Assembly (NCBI GenBank): GCA_022841365.1
Contig: JALHRP010000005.1
Coordinates: 1 to 64,000, forward strand
Length of the DNA: 64,000 bases
Origin: Chitinophagaceae bacterium
GTDB taxonomy: Bacteria; Bacteroidota; Bacteroidia; Chitinophagales; Chitinophagaceae
Direction of reading: 5' to 3'
Position numbers and translations under genes: made by a program
In this document: positions 26,041 to 33,969 of the stretch, piece after piece
Layout: every line of letters begins with the position of its first letter
Position numbering within the stretch: the stretch's first letter is position 1
Notes under the pieces: model-generated
Database searches by the model: none
The model's input: only the letters and a program-made list of their open reading frames with translations
Told to the model about the DNA's origin: nothing

Positions 26041-26829
26041 TCATAGTTGTTGCTTTAGTTTTATCAGCGTCCTCTCAACCGCTTTGAATGTGTCTTGGTT
26101 ACGAATATCAATCTCAAAAACTTTTTTTCCGTTCACTTCAATTCGGTAAATGAAATAGTCGTCACGCCAGTCAACTTGAGTAATTTTTATTTGATTGTTT
26201 CCTTTCTCAAAGGTCAGGGAGTCAACCATGCCGCTGCTGTCAAATGGTGAAAGTTCATCGCTGTCAATTAGAAGTTGGTATTCGTTTTTAGTGAAAAGCT
26301 TTATTGCTTGTTTCTTTAGTTCTCCAAAGAATGTTGGTCGGCTGTGGTCTGGTCGATTACCAAATTTCTTTTCAAAATCATCATCTCTTAATTGCTCAAT
26401 TCTCTTTACATCAATCCAGTTGTCTGTTGTTAGAAAAGTTTTGTATCGCTTAAATAAGTTTTCTGTATTAGTCAATACACCGTTTAATCCTGTTGTACCT
26501 CCAGCGTAGTAATCAAAATGTTCGTATTTGTTATTACTTTCCAAAATGGCTAACGACTCAAATCCGATGCAGTTATCCTTGTCGCTGTACTTTGCAGGTT
26601 GTCCATTTATAAGCCGCCTGATTTCACAATGAAACCAAGTGGTGTCACCACAAATCTCTAATTGCAGTTTCGAAGTGTCATTACGATAAACCAGAAAGTG
26701 CATGGCTTTAAAATCCGGACGTTGTTCGGTTTTGATGAGTTGAAAACCGTATTCAGTAGTCAAGAAACGAAATGAGTTCTTAATATCGTCAAGTGGGGTT
26801 TTGGTATTAAAAATGTCAAGCAATCCCAT
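26041..26829 (-). CDS. First-cassette protein of unknown function
   Basis: A 262-residue soluble protein, no signal peptide. The N-terminal half contains strands and aromatic residues (FHCEIRRLINGQPAKYSDKD). The C-terminal part resembles a small alpha/beta domain (QVDWRDDYFIYRIEVNGKKVFEID). No family is recognised. Its cassette is the one nearest the recombinase, bounded by GTTGGCTGCT (26018) and AGCAGCCAAC (26863-26872). By integron logic this would be the most recent insertion and the best expressed. The role is unknown. Confidence 0.72.
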   Translation of the reverse strand: MGLLDIFNTKTPLDDIKNSFRFLTTEYGFQLIKTEQRPDFKAMHFLVYRNDTSKLQLEICGDTTWFHCEIRRLINGQPAKYSDKDNCIGFESLAILESNNKYEHFDYYAGGTTGLNGVLTNTENLFKRYKTFLTTDNWIDVKRIEQLRDDDFEKKFGNRPDHSRPTFFGELKKQAIKLFTKNEYQLLIDSDELSPFDSSGMVDSLTFEKGNNQIKITQVDWRDDYFIYRIEVNGKKVFEIDIRNQDTFKAVERTLIKLKQQL

Positions 26830-26965
26830 TTGTTTGATTGTTTAGAAATGTCGCCAAAGAGTAGCAGCCAACACTAAATTATGCGCCACTCCTCAAAAAA
26901 CCAAATTTTCCAAATGTTTGATTATCAGCATGAGTTATGTTGCCTTTTTGGATTGTTGTTAAACA
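26830..26965. other. Recombinase-proximal junction, attI-like region
   Basis: Holds the end of the first cassette (AGCAGCCAAC, 26863-26872) and then about 95 bp with no paired arm before the recombinase stop. Unlike sites A-E it has no long palindrome, as expected for an attI-type primary site rather than attC. Equating it with attI is inference from position. Confidence 0.45.
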
Positions 26966-26985
26966 AAAGGCGACATGTCGCCTTT
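26966..26985 (-). terminator. Perfect 20-bp palindrome at the recombinase stop
   Basis: AAAGGCGACATGTCGCCTTT overlaps the recombinase stop codon by two bases and is followed on the minus strand by TTG and a short T-rich run. It could terminate recombinase mRNA before the cassettes, or be a protein-binding palindrome. Confidence 0.55.
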
Positions 26986-28108
26986 ACCATTCAATGGTTC
27001 CCTTTTCCCAAATATCGTCAAGCGGACTGCTGATGTTTACAAGTTTTTCTCGTGTAACATGGAGGTATCGTTCGGTAGTTTTAATGCTAAAATGCCCTAG
27101 AATATCTTTTATAAAACGAATGTCAACCCCTTTTTCAAGTAAGTGTGTGGCAAAACTATGTCGCAGGCTGTGAAAACTTACATGTTTCTGTATGCCGGCT
27201 TTTTCTTTTGCTCTTTGAAAAACCTTTTGTGCCGTACGAGAAGGGTAGGGCTCGTTTTCTACTTCACCTTCAAATAGAAATGTCTTCGGTCTTTTCTTTT
27301 GTTCTTTCAGGTAAGAACGGAGTACATCTAGAAGTATAGGGCTTAATGTTACATATCTGTCTTTCTTTCCCTTCGCTTTTTCAATCAGAATCTGCATTCG
27401 ATCACTATCTATATCACTCATTTTTAAACGAACAGCTTCACTCACACGTAGCCCTGCACTGTATGCAGTAAACAAAATGGCTTTATGTTTTTTGTTTGTA
27501 ACAGCATTAAATAGCCGGGCTATTTCCTGTTCTCCCAAGACCTTGGGGAGTATGATATGTTTTTTGGGCCTTGGTATCTCCCAAAAAAATTTCTCTCGTT
27601 TCAATACCTGCTCATAATAAAACTTCAACGCATTCAACCTGCTGTGCAACGTATTCTCCGACAGCTGCAATTTTACCACACAATACAGCATGTATCGCTT
27701 CAAATGTTCTGGAGTTAAATCCTGCACATGAAGGTCTTTCAGCAATTGTAATAATTGCATAAACTCATTTCGGTAGGTTTGTAAAGTGCTCTTACTGTAT
27801 TTCTTTAATGCCAGTTGTTCCAGATAGAGTAACAACTGTTCTTTGTTGTTGGCCGATAGCCGTATGGATGATGTTTGTACTTTTTGCTGTTGTATACTTA
27901 ATGCAGTGGCGGGTTCTATTCCACATTTTTTCCGATTTTCTTCATTGTCTGGCAAATGCCATCCTTTTAAGCTGCTGCTCCAGCGGGCATCTGCTACTTG
28001 TTTAATGCGTTGGTTCCATGCGGTATTATGTGCAAACTGTACGAGTATTCTCGACTTTCCTCTGTATACTATCAGTTGGTAATTGATCTTACTCATGGCG
28101 CTGTTCAT
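26984..28108 (-). CDS. Tyrosine recombinase with extra N-terminal module
   Basis: A 374-residue site-specific recombinase. A SAM-like core-binding domain (about 85-175) precedes the catalytic domain with Arg221 (SAGLRVSE), Lys near 246 (EKAKGKKDRY), H-x-x-R at 313-316 (HSLRHSFA), His339 (LGHFS) and nucleophile Tyr348 (ERYLHV). The set is complete, so it should be active. Residues 8-62 form an extra module (ILVQFAHNTAWNQRIKQV, then WSSSLKGWHLP) that looks HARP-like. I see no IntI-type insertion between the Lys strand and the H-x-x-R box. An ATG at 28096 is an alternative start. All neighbouring cassettes read away from its 3' end. Confidence 0.92.
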   Translation of the reverse strand: MNSAMSKINYQLIVYRGKSRILVQFAHNTAWNQRIKQVADARWSSSLKGWHLPDNEENRKKCGIEPATALSIQQQKVQTSSIRLSANNKEQLLLYLEQLALKKYSKSTLQTYRNEFMQLLQLLKDLHVQDLTPEHLKRYMLYCVVKLQLSENTLHSRLNALKFYYEQVLKREKFFWEIPRPKKHIILPKVLGEQEIARLFNAVTNKKHKAILFTAYSAGLRVSEAVRLKMSDIDSDRMQILIEKAKGKKDRYVTLSPILLDVLRSYLKEQKKRPKTFLFEGEVENEPYPSRTAQKVFQRAKEKAGIQKHVSFHSLRHSFATHLLEKGVDIRFIKDILGHFSIKTTERYLHVTREKLVNISSPLDDIWEKGTIEW

Positions 28109-28210
28109 ACAGAAGTAAGTTCTGAAAAAAAATTAATAAAATGAAACAAGAAGGTTGATTCATTATCAACATCACACTCAAAAAAAATCAATGGGTTTTC
28201 GAAGTTTTTA

Positions 28211-29857
28211 TCAAACTCCTTTTTCTCTCCGTACTTGCATCAAATAATCTTCAAACTCATTCAATGAAAAACTGCTTAAATTTTGTGCAGCTGTGAGTCC
28301 GCCTTTTTGTGCGGCCAGGACACCATAACGAATATCGTTGTACCCACTCAGTTCGTGTGCATCGGGATTAATAGAAATCAATGCGCCTTTTTTTAATGCA
28401 TAGCTGATCCAGCGCCAGTCAATATCCAAACGGCGGGGATGTGCATTGAGTTCAATCACCACACTGTTAGCTGCACATGCATCAATTACTTTTTTATGAT
28501 CGAGTGGATAACCGGCACGGCTCAACAACAATCGCCCCGTCATATGACCCAGTATAGTGGTGTACGGATTTTCAATGGCATTCATTACACGCATCATTGC
28601 TTTCTCTTCGTTCATTTTTAGGTTGCTGTGTACCGATGCAATCACTAAATCAAATGAGGCTAATACCTCATCATCATAATCCAGTGAACCATCACCCAGA
28701 ATATCAGCTTCAATACTTTTAAAAATGCGGAAGCCGTTGAGCTTTTCATTGAGTTCGTCTACATACTTATGTTGTGCTTCGATGCGTTCAACAGAAAGTC
28801 CGTTGGCATAACCGGCGCTCTTGCTGTGATCGCTGATCACTAAATATTCAAATCCTTTTTCCTGTGCATGCAAGGCCATCTGTTCAATGGTATTGCTGCC
28901 ATCGCTCCAGTTACTATGACTGTGAATGATACCTTTTACTGTATTGGGTTGTATAAGTTCAGGAACAGCATCGGTTGTAAACTCTTCCCGTAAACAGGAT
29001 GGAATAAAAGCAATGCCTTTTTGCTCAAAGATTTTTTCTTCTGTTGCTGCGGGTTCAACAACTCCCCACTGCTGTAAAAAGTCTTCACTGCAGGAGGTTG
29101 TAAAAAGAACTGATCCAAATGTATCTGCCGTTGCAGCATAAAATTTCAATTGAATATTTTCAGGACCTTTTACAAGAATGAAGGCAGTTTCTTTTTCCAG
29201 CAGTTCAAAATTATTTGCTGTAAACAACGTTTCAACAGCAGCGAGTGATGCAGTGGTAACCCACTCCAGCAAATGAATAATTTCCATTTGCCGTTTAAAC
29301 TCACCAGTAATTTCAAATTGCTCATCGGGGAAACGGAGTTCCATCGTTTGCTGCACTTTTGCTGCATAGGCTTCCACATCGGCATAGAGATGAATATTCT
29401 TATGCTGCAGAAAAAATTCAATGGAGCTGATGACATTGGCCTGTGTTTTTTCACCAAAGCCTTTGTACAGGAGCAGGCGGTTTTCCTGACAGGCATATAA
29501 CAGTTCACCTATACTTTCAATCTCCATCTCTTTCCAGATGGTGGATATTTTTTTTGGACCAATGCCTTTTATAGAAAGCATTTCAATTACACCGGGTGGT
29601 GTTCTTGCTATTAAATCGGTTAATGCTTTTAATTCGCCGGTTTCTAAAATCTCAATTATTTTTTTTGCCGTGCTGCTGCCAATCCCTTTGTAGGTAGAAA
29701 TTTTTGAAGGCTCCACTTCCGCTAACTGTACAGGTAACTTTTCAATATTAAATGCAGCAGAGGCATAGGTCTTTGCTTTAAATGCATCTTCTCCATGAAT
29801 GTCCATGAGTTTGCTCAGCAATGAAAAGGCATCGGCAATCTGGTAATTATCGGGCAT
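28211..29857 (-). CDS. PolX-like protein: HhH plus PHP, degenerate polymerase domain
   Basis: A 548-residue PolX-family protein. N-terminal helix-hairpin-helix repeats (KGIGSSTAKKIIEIL, IKGIGPKKISTIW) bind DNA. The C-terminal PHP domain (from about 310) keeps its metal-binding motifs IIHSHSNWSDG, VISDHSKS and VIASVHSNL, implying 3'-5' exonuclease or AP-endonuclease activity. The middle nucleotidyltransferase region has GEFKRQMEIIHLLEWV where canonical PolX has GSxRRGKETxGDxDxLV, so the metal-binding DxD is not visible. Repair nuclease rather than polymerase is the inference. Monocistronic. Confidence 0.88.
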   Translation of the reverse strand: MPDNYQIADAFSLLSKLMDIHGEDAFKAKTYASAAFNIEKLPVQLAEVEPSKISTYKGIGSSTAKKIIEILETGELKALTDLIARTPPGVIEMLSIKGIGPKKISTIWKEMEIESIGELLYACQENRLLLYKGFGEKTQANVISSIEFFLQHKNIHLYADVEAYAAKVQQTMELRFPDEQFEITGEFKRQMEIIHLLEWVTTASLAAVETLFTANNFELLEKETAFILVKGPENIQLKFYAATADTFGSVLFTTSCSEDFLQQWGVVEPAATEEKIFEQKGIAFIPSCLREEFTTDAVPELIQPNTVKGIIHSHSNWSDGSNTIEQMALHAQEKGFEYLVISDHSKSAGYANGLSVERIEAQHKYVDELNEKLNGFRIFKSIEADILGDGSLDYDDEVLASFDLVIASVHSNLKMNEEKAMMRVMNAIENPYTTILGHMTGRLLLSRAGYPLDHKKVIDACAANSVVIELNAHPRRLDIDWRWISYALKKGALISINPDAHELSGYNDIRYGVLAAQKGGLTAAQNLSSFSLNEFEDYLMQVRREKGV

Positions 29858-30129
29858 AAAACTGTTCTGATCTTTTTACAAAGAAAATACTTTTCAGTAA
29901 GCTAAGGGTAGGGTTGGAGTTGGAAGGCGTGTTAGAAGTTGGGAAGTGAGAAAGAAAAGAGGCCGGTAAGAAGGGAAGTCGGGAAGACAGAAAGCAAAGA
30001 AACATCTTCTCCTGATTTTTTCCTTATCGTCTTTCCGCCTTGCCGGCATAAAATAAAAAACGGCATCAAGAGATTGAAGAGATAATTGTAAAGCAATTTT
30101 ACACTGCCTTTCCGGCATCAGGTTGATAT

Positions 30130-30227
30130 AAAAAAGAAAAACTTCCTGGTGGGGAAGTTTCTCAAGGGACATTGGCGGACTGTGAAGGTCCGTTGTGTTT
30201 CATAAGATACCGATTTTCGGTTTTTTT
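30130..30227 (+). ncRNA. Possible small RNA: two hairpins and a terminator
   Basis: The 517-bp gap 29858-30374 has no credible gene. On the plus strand it contains the hairpins AAACTTCC/GGAAGTTT (30139-30160) and CGGAC/GTCCG (30176-30192), then ACCGATTTTCGGT followed by six T (30209-30227), a good intrinsic terminator that no annotated plus-strand gene needs. This pattern fits a short stable RNA. No Rfam family was recognised. The first part of the gap (29858-30130) shows nothing I can name. Confidence 0.3.
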
Positions 30228-30304
30228 CAGGATTGGATTAAGTTCGTTCTCTTATAGGGTGTTGATATTTTCAACAGTGTAAAAATAACATGGCAGCAAC
30301 ATAA

Positions 30305-30351
30305 AAAAGGATACGCTGTAACTTCATTTCAAAGTTTAAGAGTATCCTTTT
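30305..30351 (-). terminator. Terminator after the 30375-30863 gene
   Basis: A 10-bp perfect stem (AAAAGGATAC pairing with GTATCCTTTT) encloses an inner AACTT/AAGTT hairpin and is followed on the minus strand by a T-run, about 25 bp beyond the stop codon. Confidence 0.82.
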
Positions 30352-30374
30352 ATTGTCATCAGAGGAAAACCTTT

Positions 30375-30863
30375 TTAGAACGTATAGCGGATTGCTAAAC
30401 CACCCCAGTTTCCGGTAAAGCCGCCATAATCACCAAATTCAAACGAAGGCTGCCAGTCAATAGACATATTAATGGGTGCGCCATTAAATTTATAATCTAA
30501 ACCTAACACACCATCAATACCAACTAATGCACCACCTCTGTAACCGGGATATCTTCTGTCCCAGTAACGGTTGTTCCAAAAACCAACGTGTGCACCCGGA
30601 CCAACATACCATTTTAAACCCGGTGCTCCTTTGATATTACCATGAAATTCGTACAAGCCTGTAATACGTACACCATCTCTCCAGAAATAGGCAATTCCTT
30701 CCAGTGCTGCGTTGCTTTGTACAAAATGTTTGAGTGTAATACCTGCTCCGGGATAAAACTTAACACCTAATGCTGTCTTGTAATTACTGCCCTTGGCCTG
30801 TGCAAATAACTGTTGTTGTGAAATAACAGTAAACACAATGGCCAGCATAAAAATCTTTTTCAT
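30375..30863 (-). CDS. Outer-membrane-type exported protein, unknown
   Basis: A 162-residue protein with a signal peptide (MKKIFMLAIVFTVISQQQLFAQ). The mature part has alternating beta strands with Gly/aromatic turns (KFYPGAGITLKHF, GLKWYVGPGAHVGFW, WGGLAIRYTF), consistent with a small beta-barrel. An arginine/tyrosine-rich loop (NRYWDRRYPGYRGG) lies near the middle. No specific family. It is divergent from rimO. Confidence 0.77.
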   Translation of the reverse strand: MKKIFMLAIVFTVISQQQLFAQAKGSNYKTALGVKFYPGAGITLKHFVQSNAALEGIAYFWRDGVRITGLYEFHGNIKGAPGLKWYVGPGAHVGFWNNRYWDRRYPGYRGGALVGIDGVLGLDYKFNGAPINMSIDWQPSFEFGDYGGFTGNWGGLAIRYTF

Positions 30864-30965
30864 ACATGTGAGTTTTAGAATAACCCACCTTGAAAAAATG
30901 ATGCCAAACTTTTGTTAACGGACAGAAAAACAGCTTTCTGCCTGTTTCTATTACCTTTGCAGCCT

Positions 30966-32276
30966 ATGAAGAGTAAGACGTTAAAGAAGGATAAAGTAAA
31001 TATCATTACACTCGGCTGCAGTAAAAATATGGTGGATAGTGAAGTGCTCAGCGGTCAGCTGCTTGCTAATGAAATTGATGTGGTGCATGAAAGCAGTAAG
31101 AAAGATCACAACATTGTTATTGTAAACACCTGTGGCTTTATTGACAAAGCAAAAGAAGAAAGCATCAATACCATTCTTGATCAGGTTGAATTAAAACGCC
31201 GTGGTAAATTAGATAAAGTGATTGTTACAGGGTGTTTAAGCGAACGGTATAAAAATAACCTGGAAGCAGAGATCCCCGAAGTAGATGCTTTTTACGGTAC
31301 CATGGAGCTGCCGCAAATTTTAAAACAGTTTGAAGCCGATTATAAAACCGAACTGGTGGGCGAACGTTTGTTGAGTACACCATCGCATTATGCATATCTC
31401 AAAATCAGCGAAGGTTGTAACCGTACCTGTGCTTTTTGTGCCATCCCTTTAATGCGTGGGGAGCATAAAAGTAAAAGCATGGATGATCTGGTGAAAGAAG
31501 CAGAGGCTCTTGTAAAAAAAGGAGTGAAAGAAGTAATGTTGATTGCTCAGGAACTTACGTACTACGGATTGGATCTCTATAAAAAAAGAATGCTGGGCGA
31601 TTTAATGCTTCGCCTTGCAGATGTGAAAGGGTTTGAATGGATCCGTTTACATTATGCGTATCCGCATAAATTTCCATTGGATGTATTGGATGTAATGCGT
31701 GAACGGCCAAATATCTGCAACTACTTAGATATGCCCTTGCAGCATGCAAGTAACAATATGCTCAAAGCCATGCGCAGGCAAATTACCAGAACCGAAACAG
31801 AAGAGCTGATTGCTGCAGTGAGAGAAAAAGTTCCCGGTCTTTGTTTACGTACATCATTAATTGCAGGTTTCCCCGGTGAAACCTTAGATGATATTGAAGA
31901 AACAAAACTGTTTTTACAAAAACAACGTTTCGATCGTGTAGGCATTTTCACTTACAGTCATGAAGAAGGAACAAGCGGATATGAGTTGACGGATGATGTA
32001 CCTGCAGAAGAAAAAGAACGGAGGGCACAGGAGATTATGGCGGTGCAGCAGGAAATTTCTTATGAGCTGAACCAGGAAAAAGTGGGACAAACATTTAAAA
32101 CCATCATTGATAAAAAAGAAGCCGGCCGTTATTTAGGCCGTACCGAATTTGACAGCGTGGAAGTAGATAATGAAGTAATTATTCATTCTGATAAGAAATT
32201 AAAAATCGGCGAATTTGTAAACGCAAAAATCACCAAAGCATTTGATTACGATCTGGAAGGCGAGGTGGTGGAATAA
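30966..32276 (+). CDS. rimO: Ribosomal protein uS12 methylthiotransferase RimO
   Basis: Radical SAM enzyme that adds a methylthio group to the conserved aspartate of ribosomal protein uS12. An N-terminal UPF0004 domain with cluster cysteines (ITLGCSKN, NTCGF, VTGCLS) precedes the radical-SAM domain with CNRTCAFC near residue 150. A C-terminal TRAM domain ends with FDYDLEGEVVE. The length of 436 residues is normal. The ATG at 30966 is preferred over the longer track start, which reads through a TACCTTTG promoter-like element at 30952-30959. Confidence 0.95.
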   Translation: MKSKTLKKDKVNIITLGCSKNMVDSEVLSGQLLANEIDVVHESSKKDHNIVIVNTCGFIDKAKEESINTILDQVELKRRGKLDKVIVTGCLSERYKNNLEAEIPEVDAFYGTMELPQILKQFEADYKTELVGERLLSTPSHYAYLKISEGCNRTCAFCAIPLMRGEHKSKSMDDLVKEAEALVKKGVKEVMLIAQELTYYGLDLYKKRMLGDLMLRLADVKGFEWIRLHYAYPHKFPLDVLDVMRERPNICNYLDMPLQHASNNMLKAMRRQITRTETEELIAAVREKVPGLCLRTSLIAGFPGETLDDIEETKLFLQKQRFDRVGIFTYSHEEGTSGYELTDDVPAEEKERRAQEIMAVQQEISYELNQEKVGQTFKTIIDKKEAGRYLGRTEFDSVEVDNEVIIHSDKKLKIGEFVNAKITKAFDYDLEGEVVE

Positions 32277-32293
32277 TCAAACAGATTATCAGC

Positions 32294-32327
32294 AAAAAAA
32301 CCGCTCTTTAACAGAGCGGCTTTTTTT
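32294..32327. terminator. rimO terminator, probably bidirectional
   Basis: The stem CCGCTCT/AGAGCGG with a TTAAC loop is flanked by an A-run and followed by seven T. It lies between convergent rimO and the Spy-like gene. Confidence 0.88.
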
Positions 32328-32346
32328 AGAGGTTGCGTTGAAGGGT

Positions 32347-32841
32347 TTAGTTTGATTGAGAAGTACCTTGTTTTTTATTTCTGTCTTCACCTTGCGAAGG
32401 CATTCTGCGTTTCATAATCTGATCAATGGTGGTATTAAATAACTCCAGCTGATCGGGGCGGCAGATCGAACGTATCTGTAAAAAATGTTTGAAGAAGGTA
32501 TGCTCAAATCTTTTTTTATTGGCAGCAATTAAAGTTGTGAGTGAATCAATCCGTAACGAATCGTTGTTGCCGGTTTTTACAAACTGAAAAAGCTGTTCGT
32601 GTAACTCCATATCTTCTTTACGAAGCTTATCCAGTTCTGTTTTGTGTTCATCTCTCAGTTGCTTTAATTGTATTTCCTGTTGTGCATCCAGTTTTAGTTG
32701 TTTGCTCATGAACTCAGAATAAGGCCTACCTCCTCTGAAAGAATGCGGTCCGCTTCTTTTCTGGAATAAAAAGTAAAGCGTGGTTGCATTCAAACCAATT
32801 AAGAGCAATACAGCAATCGTTAAAAATCGGGTCTTATTCAT
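32347..32841 (-). CDS. Spy/CpxP-like periplasmic protein
   Basis: A 164-residue envelope protein with an N-terminal hydrophobic anchor or signal (FLTIAVLLLIGLNATTLYFLF). The rest is a long helical region rich in Leu, Lys and Gln with LTXXQ-like organisation (LKLDAQQEIQLKQLRDEHKTELDKL, RPDQLELFNTTIDQIM), as in Spy/CpxP and periplasmic heavy-metal-sensor families. The chaperone or stress-sensing role is known from that family; here it follows a sigma/anti-sigma pair, which suggests an envelope stress response. Third gene of the operon starting at 33749. Confidence 0.8.
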   Translation of the reverse strand: MNKTRFLTIAVLLLIGLNATTLYFLFQKRSGPHSFRGGRPYSEFMSKQLKLDAQQEIQLKQLRDEHKTELDKLRKEDMELHEQLFQFVKTGNNDSLRIDSLTTLIAANKKRFEHTFFKHFLQIRSICRPDQLELFNTTIDQIMKRRMPSQGEDRNKKQGTSQSN

Positions 32842-32851
32842 TTGTATACGA

Positions 32852-33157
32852 TCAGGGAATGGATGTGTATTGATTATTCAGTTCATATTCATTAATCACC
32901 ATTTCAATATCAACCGGTTGGCCTGCAGCGCTGTTGTTGGCAGCAGAACTTCCGTTCCAGCCAAGTAAATTGAGCAGCAGCATACATACAAATACCGCTG
33001 TAAAGGCAAATACCCATTTTAACTGAAGGGGCTGTCGGGTAGTTGCTGCCGAAAGCCGGGCCATTACACGGGTATGCAGGTAGGGGTTACCTGCAGCAGG
33101 TTGCTGTTTGCGCAAACTGCCCATCACTTCATTGATCCATTGTTCCTGTTCCTGCAT
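32852..33157 (-). CDS. Putative anti-sigma factor, short
   Basis: ATG at 33157 (MQEQEQWINEVMGSL); the longer track form runs into the sigma gene. It has 101 residues: a short cytosolic N-terminal helix region, one transmembrane helix (WVFAFTAVFVCMLLLNLLGW, about 48-67) and a short periplasmic tail. Topology and position directly after an ECF sigma gene (37-bp gap) support an anti-sigma role; no zinc-binding HxxxCxxC is visible. Confidence 0.65.
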   Translation of the reverse strand: MQEQEQWINEVMGSLRKQQPAAGNPYLHTRVMARLSAATTRQPLQLKWVFAFTAVFVCMLLLNLLGWNGSSAANNSAAGQPVDIEMVINEYELNNQYTSIP

Positions 33158-33194
33158 ACGTATTCTTTTTGACGATGGTAAAAATAAAAACTTG

Positions 33195-33749
33195 CTACCC
33201 GCTGTTATTTTTATAGTAGGCAGCCAGTATTTTTCGCAGGTTTTTCCGGGCTCTGAACAGCAGCGATTCAATGGAAGATACGGATGTACCAACAATTTCG
33301 CTGATTTCTCCATAGCTCAGCCCTTCCGTTTCGCTGAGTAAAAATGCAATTTTTTGTGTTTCCGGCAATTGCTGAATGGCTTTATACAGCACGGCGGCTT
33401 TTTCTTTGTTTTCGGAAACAATGCCGGGGTGTACAAAATCGCCGGCATCTTCAATAGGCTCGCCGCTTTCATGAAAAAGGTCGGTCATAAAAGCAAATCT
33501 TTTTTTCCGTTTGCGGCTGCGCATGAGATCAATGCATTTATTGATGGTGATGCGGTAGAGCCAGGTGGTTACCTGCGATTCTCCTTTAAATGTATGGGCT
33601 TTGTTATAAGCTTCTACAAAAACATCCTGTGTTATTTCTTCAGCATCCTGTTCGTTCTGCAACGTATTTAATGCTGTATTGTACACCCGGGGCTGGTGTT
33701 GCTGTATAAAATCTTTGAACACTTGTTCATTGTCCCGGAGGTTGAGCAT
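33195..33749 (-). CDS. ECF-type RNA polymerase sigma factor (first triad)
   Basis: Sigma-70 family ECF regulator of 184 residues. Region 2 (QDAEEITQDVFVEAY near 40, then TWLYRITINKCIDLMRSRKRKKR) binds core polymerase and the -10 element. Region 4 (LPETQKIAFLLSETEGLSYGEISEIVGTSVSSIESLLFRARKNL) has the -35-binding HTH. The ATG at 33749 is chosen; the track start at 33767 is a TTG. It heads the operon with a short anti-sigma-like protein and the Spy-like gene. The regulon is not inferable. Confidence 0.92.
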   Translation of the reverse strand: MLNLRDNEQVFKDFIQQHQPRVYNTALNTLQNEQDAEEITQDVFVEAYNKAHTFKGESQVTTWLYRITINKCIDLMRSRKRKKRFAFMTDLFHESGEPIEDAGDFVHPGIVSENKEKAAVLYKAIQQLPETQKIAFLLSETEGLSYGEISEIVGTSVSSIESLLFRARKNLRKILAAYYKNNSG

Positions 33750-33851
33750 GCGGTGATAAGTTGGCAATTAAGATAAGAAGGATTACGTTATGGGACAGAA
33801 AAATGTGATTAATGGAAATGATCGTTATCAATAAGTATTGAAAATGAAAAT

Positions 33852-33875
33852 CCCCTTTTGTTTCTACAAAAGGGG
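33852..33875 (-). terminator. Terminator after the second sigma triad
   Basis: Stem CCCCTTTTG/CAAAAGGGG with a 6-nt loop, followed on the minus strand by ATTTTCATTTTC. It lies between the DUF4097 gene and the first triad's sigma gene. Confidence 0.8.
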
Positions 33876-33969
33876 AAAGATAATAAGGCGGGTGTTTATC
33901 TTAAACTTTAATCCTGTAAGAACAATTCTGCTTTAACATCAGGAACGATTCAGTTGAAAAAAACGGATA

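Noticed and set aside
26984-28108. Calling the recombinase a classical IntI integron integrase
   Set aside because: No IntI-specific insertion was visible between the Lys strand and the H-x-x-R box, and the N-terminal module is extra. It is called only an integron-like tyrosine recombinase.
29894-30172. 92-residue minus-strand ORF before the PolX-like gene
   Set aside because: Composition is odd (Phe/Leu/Pro mix), there is no family, and it overlaps the hairpins of the candidate small RNA.
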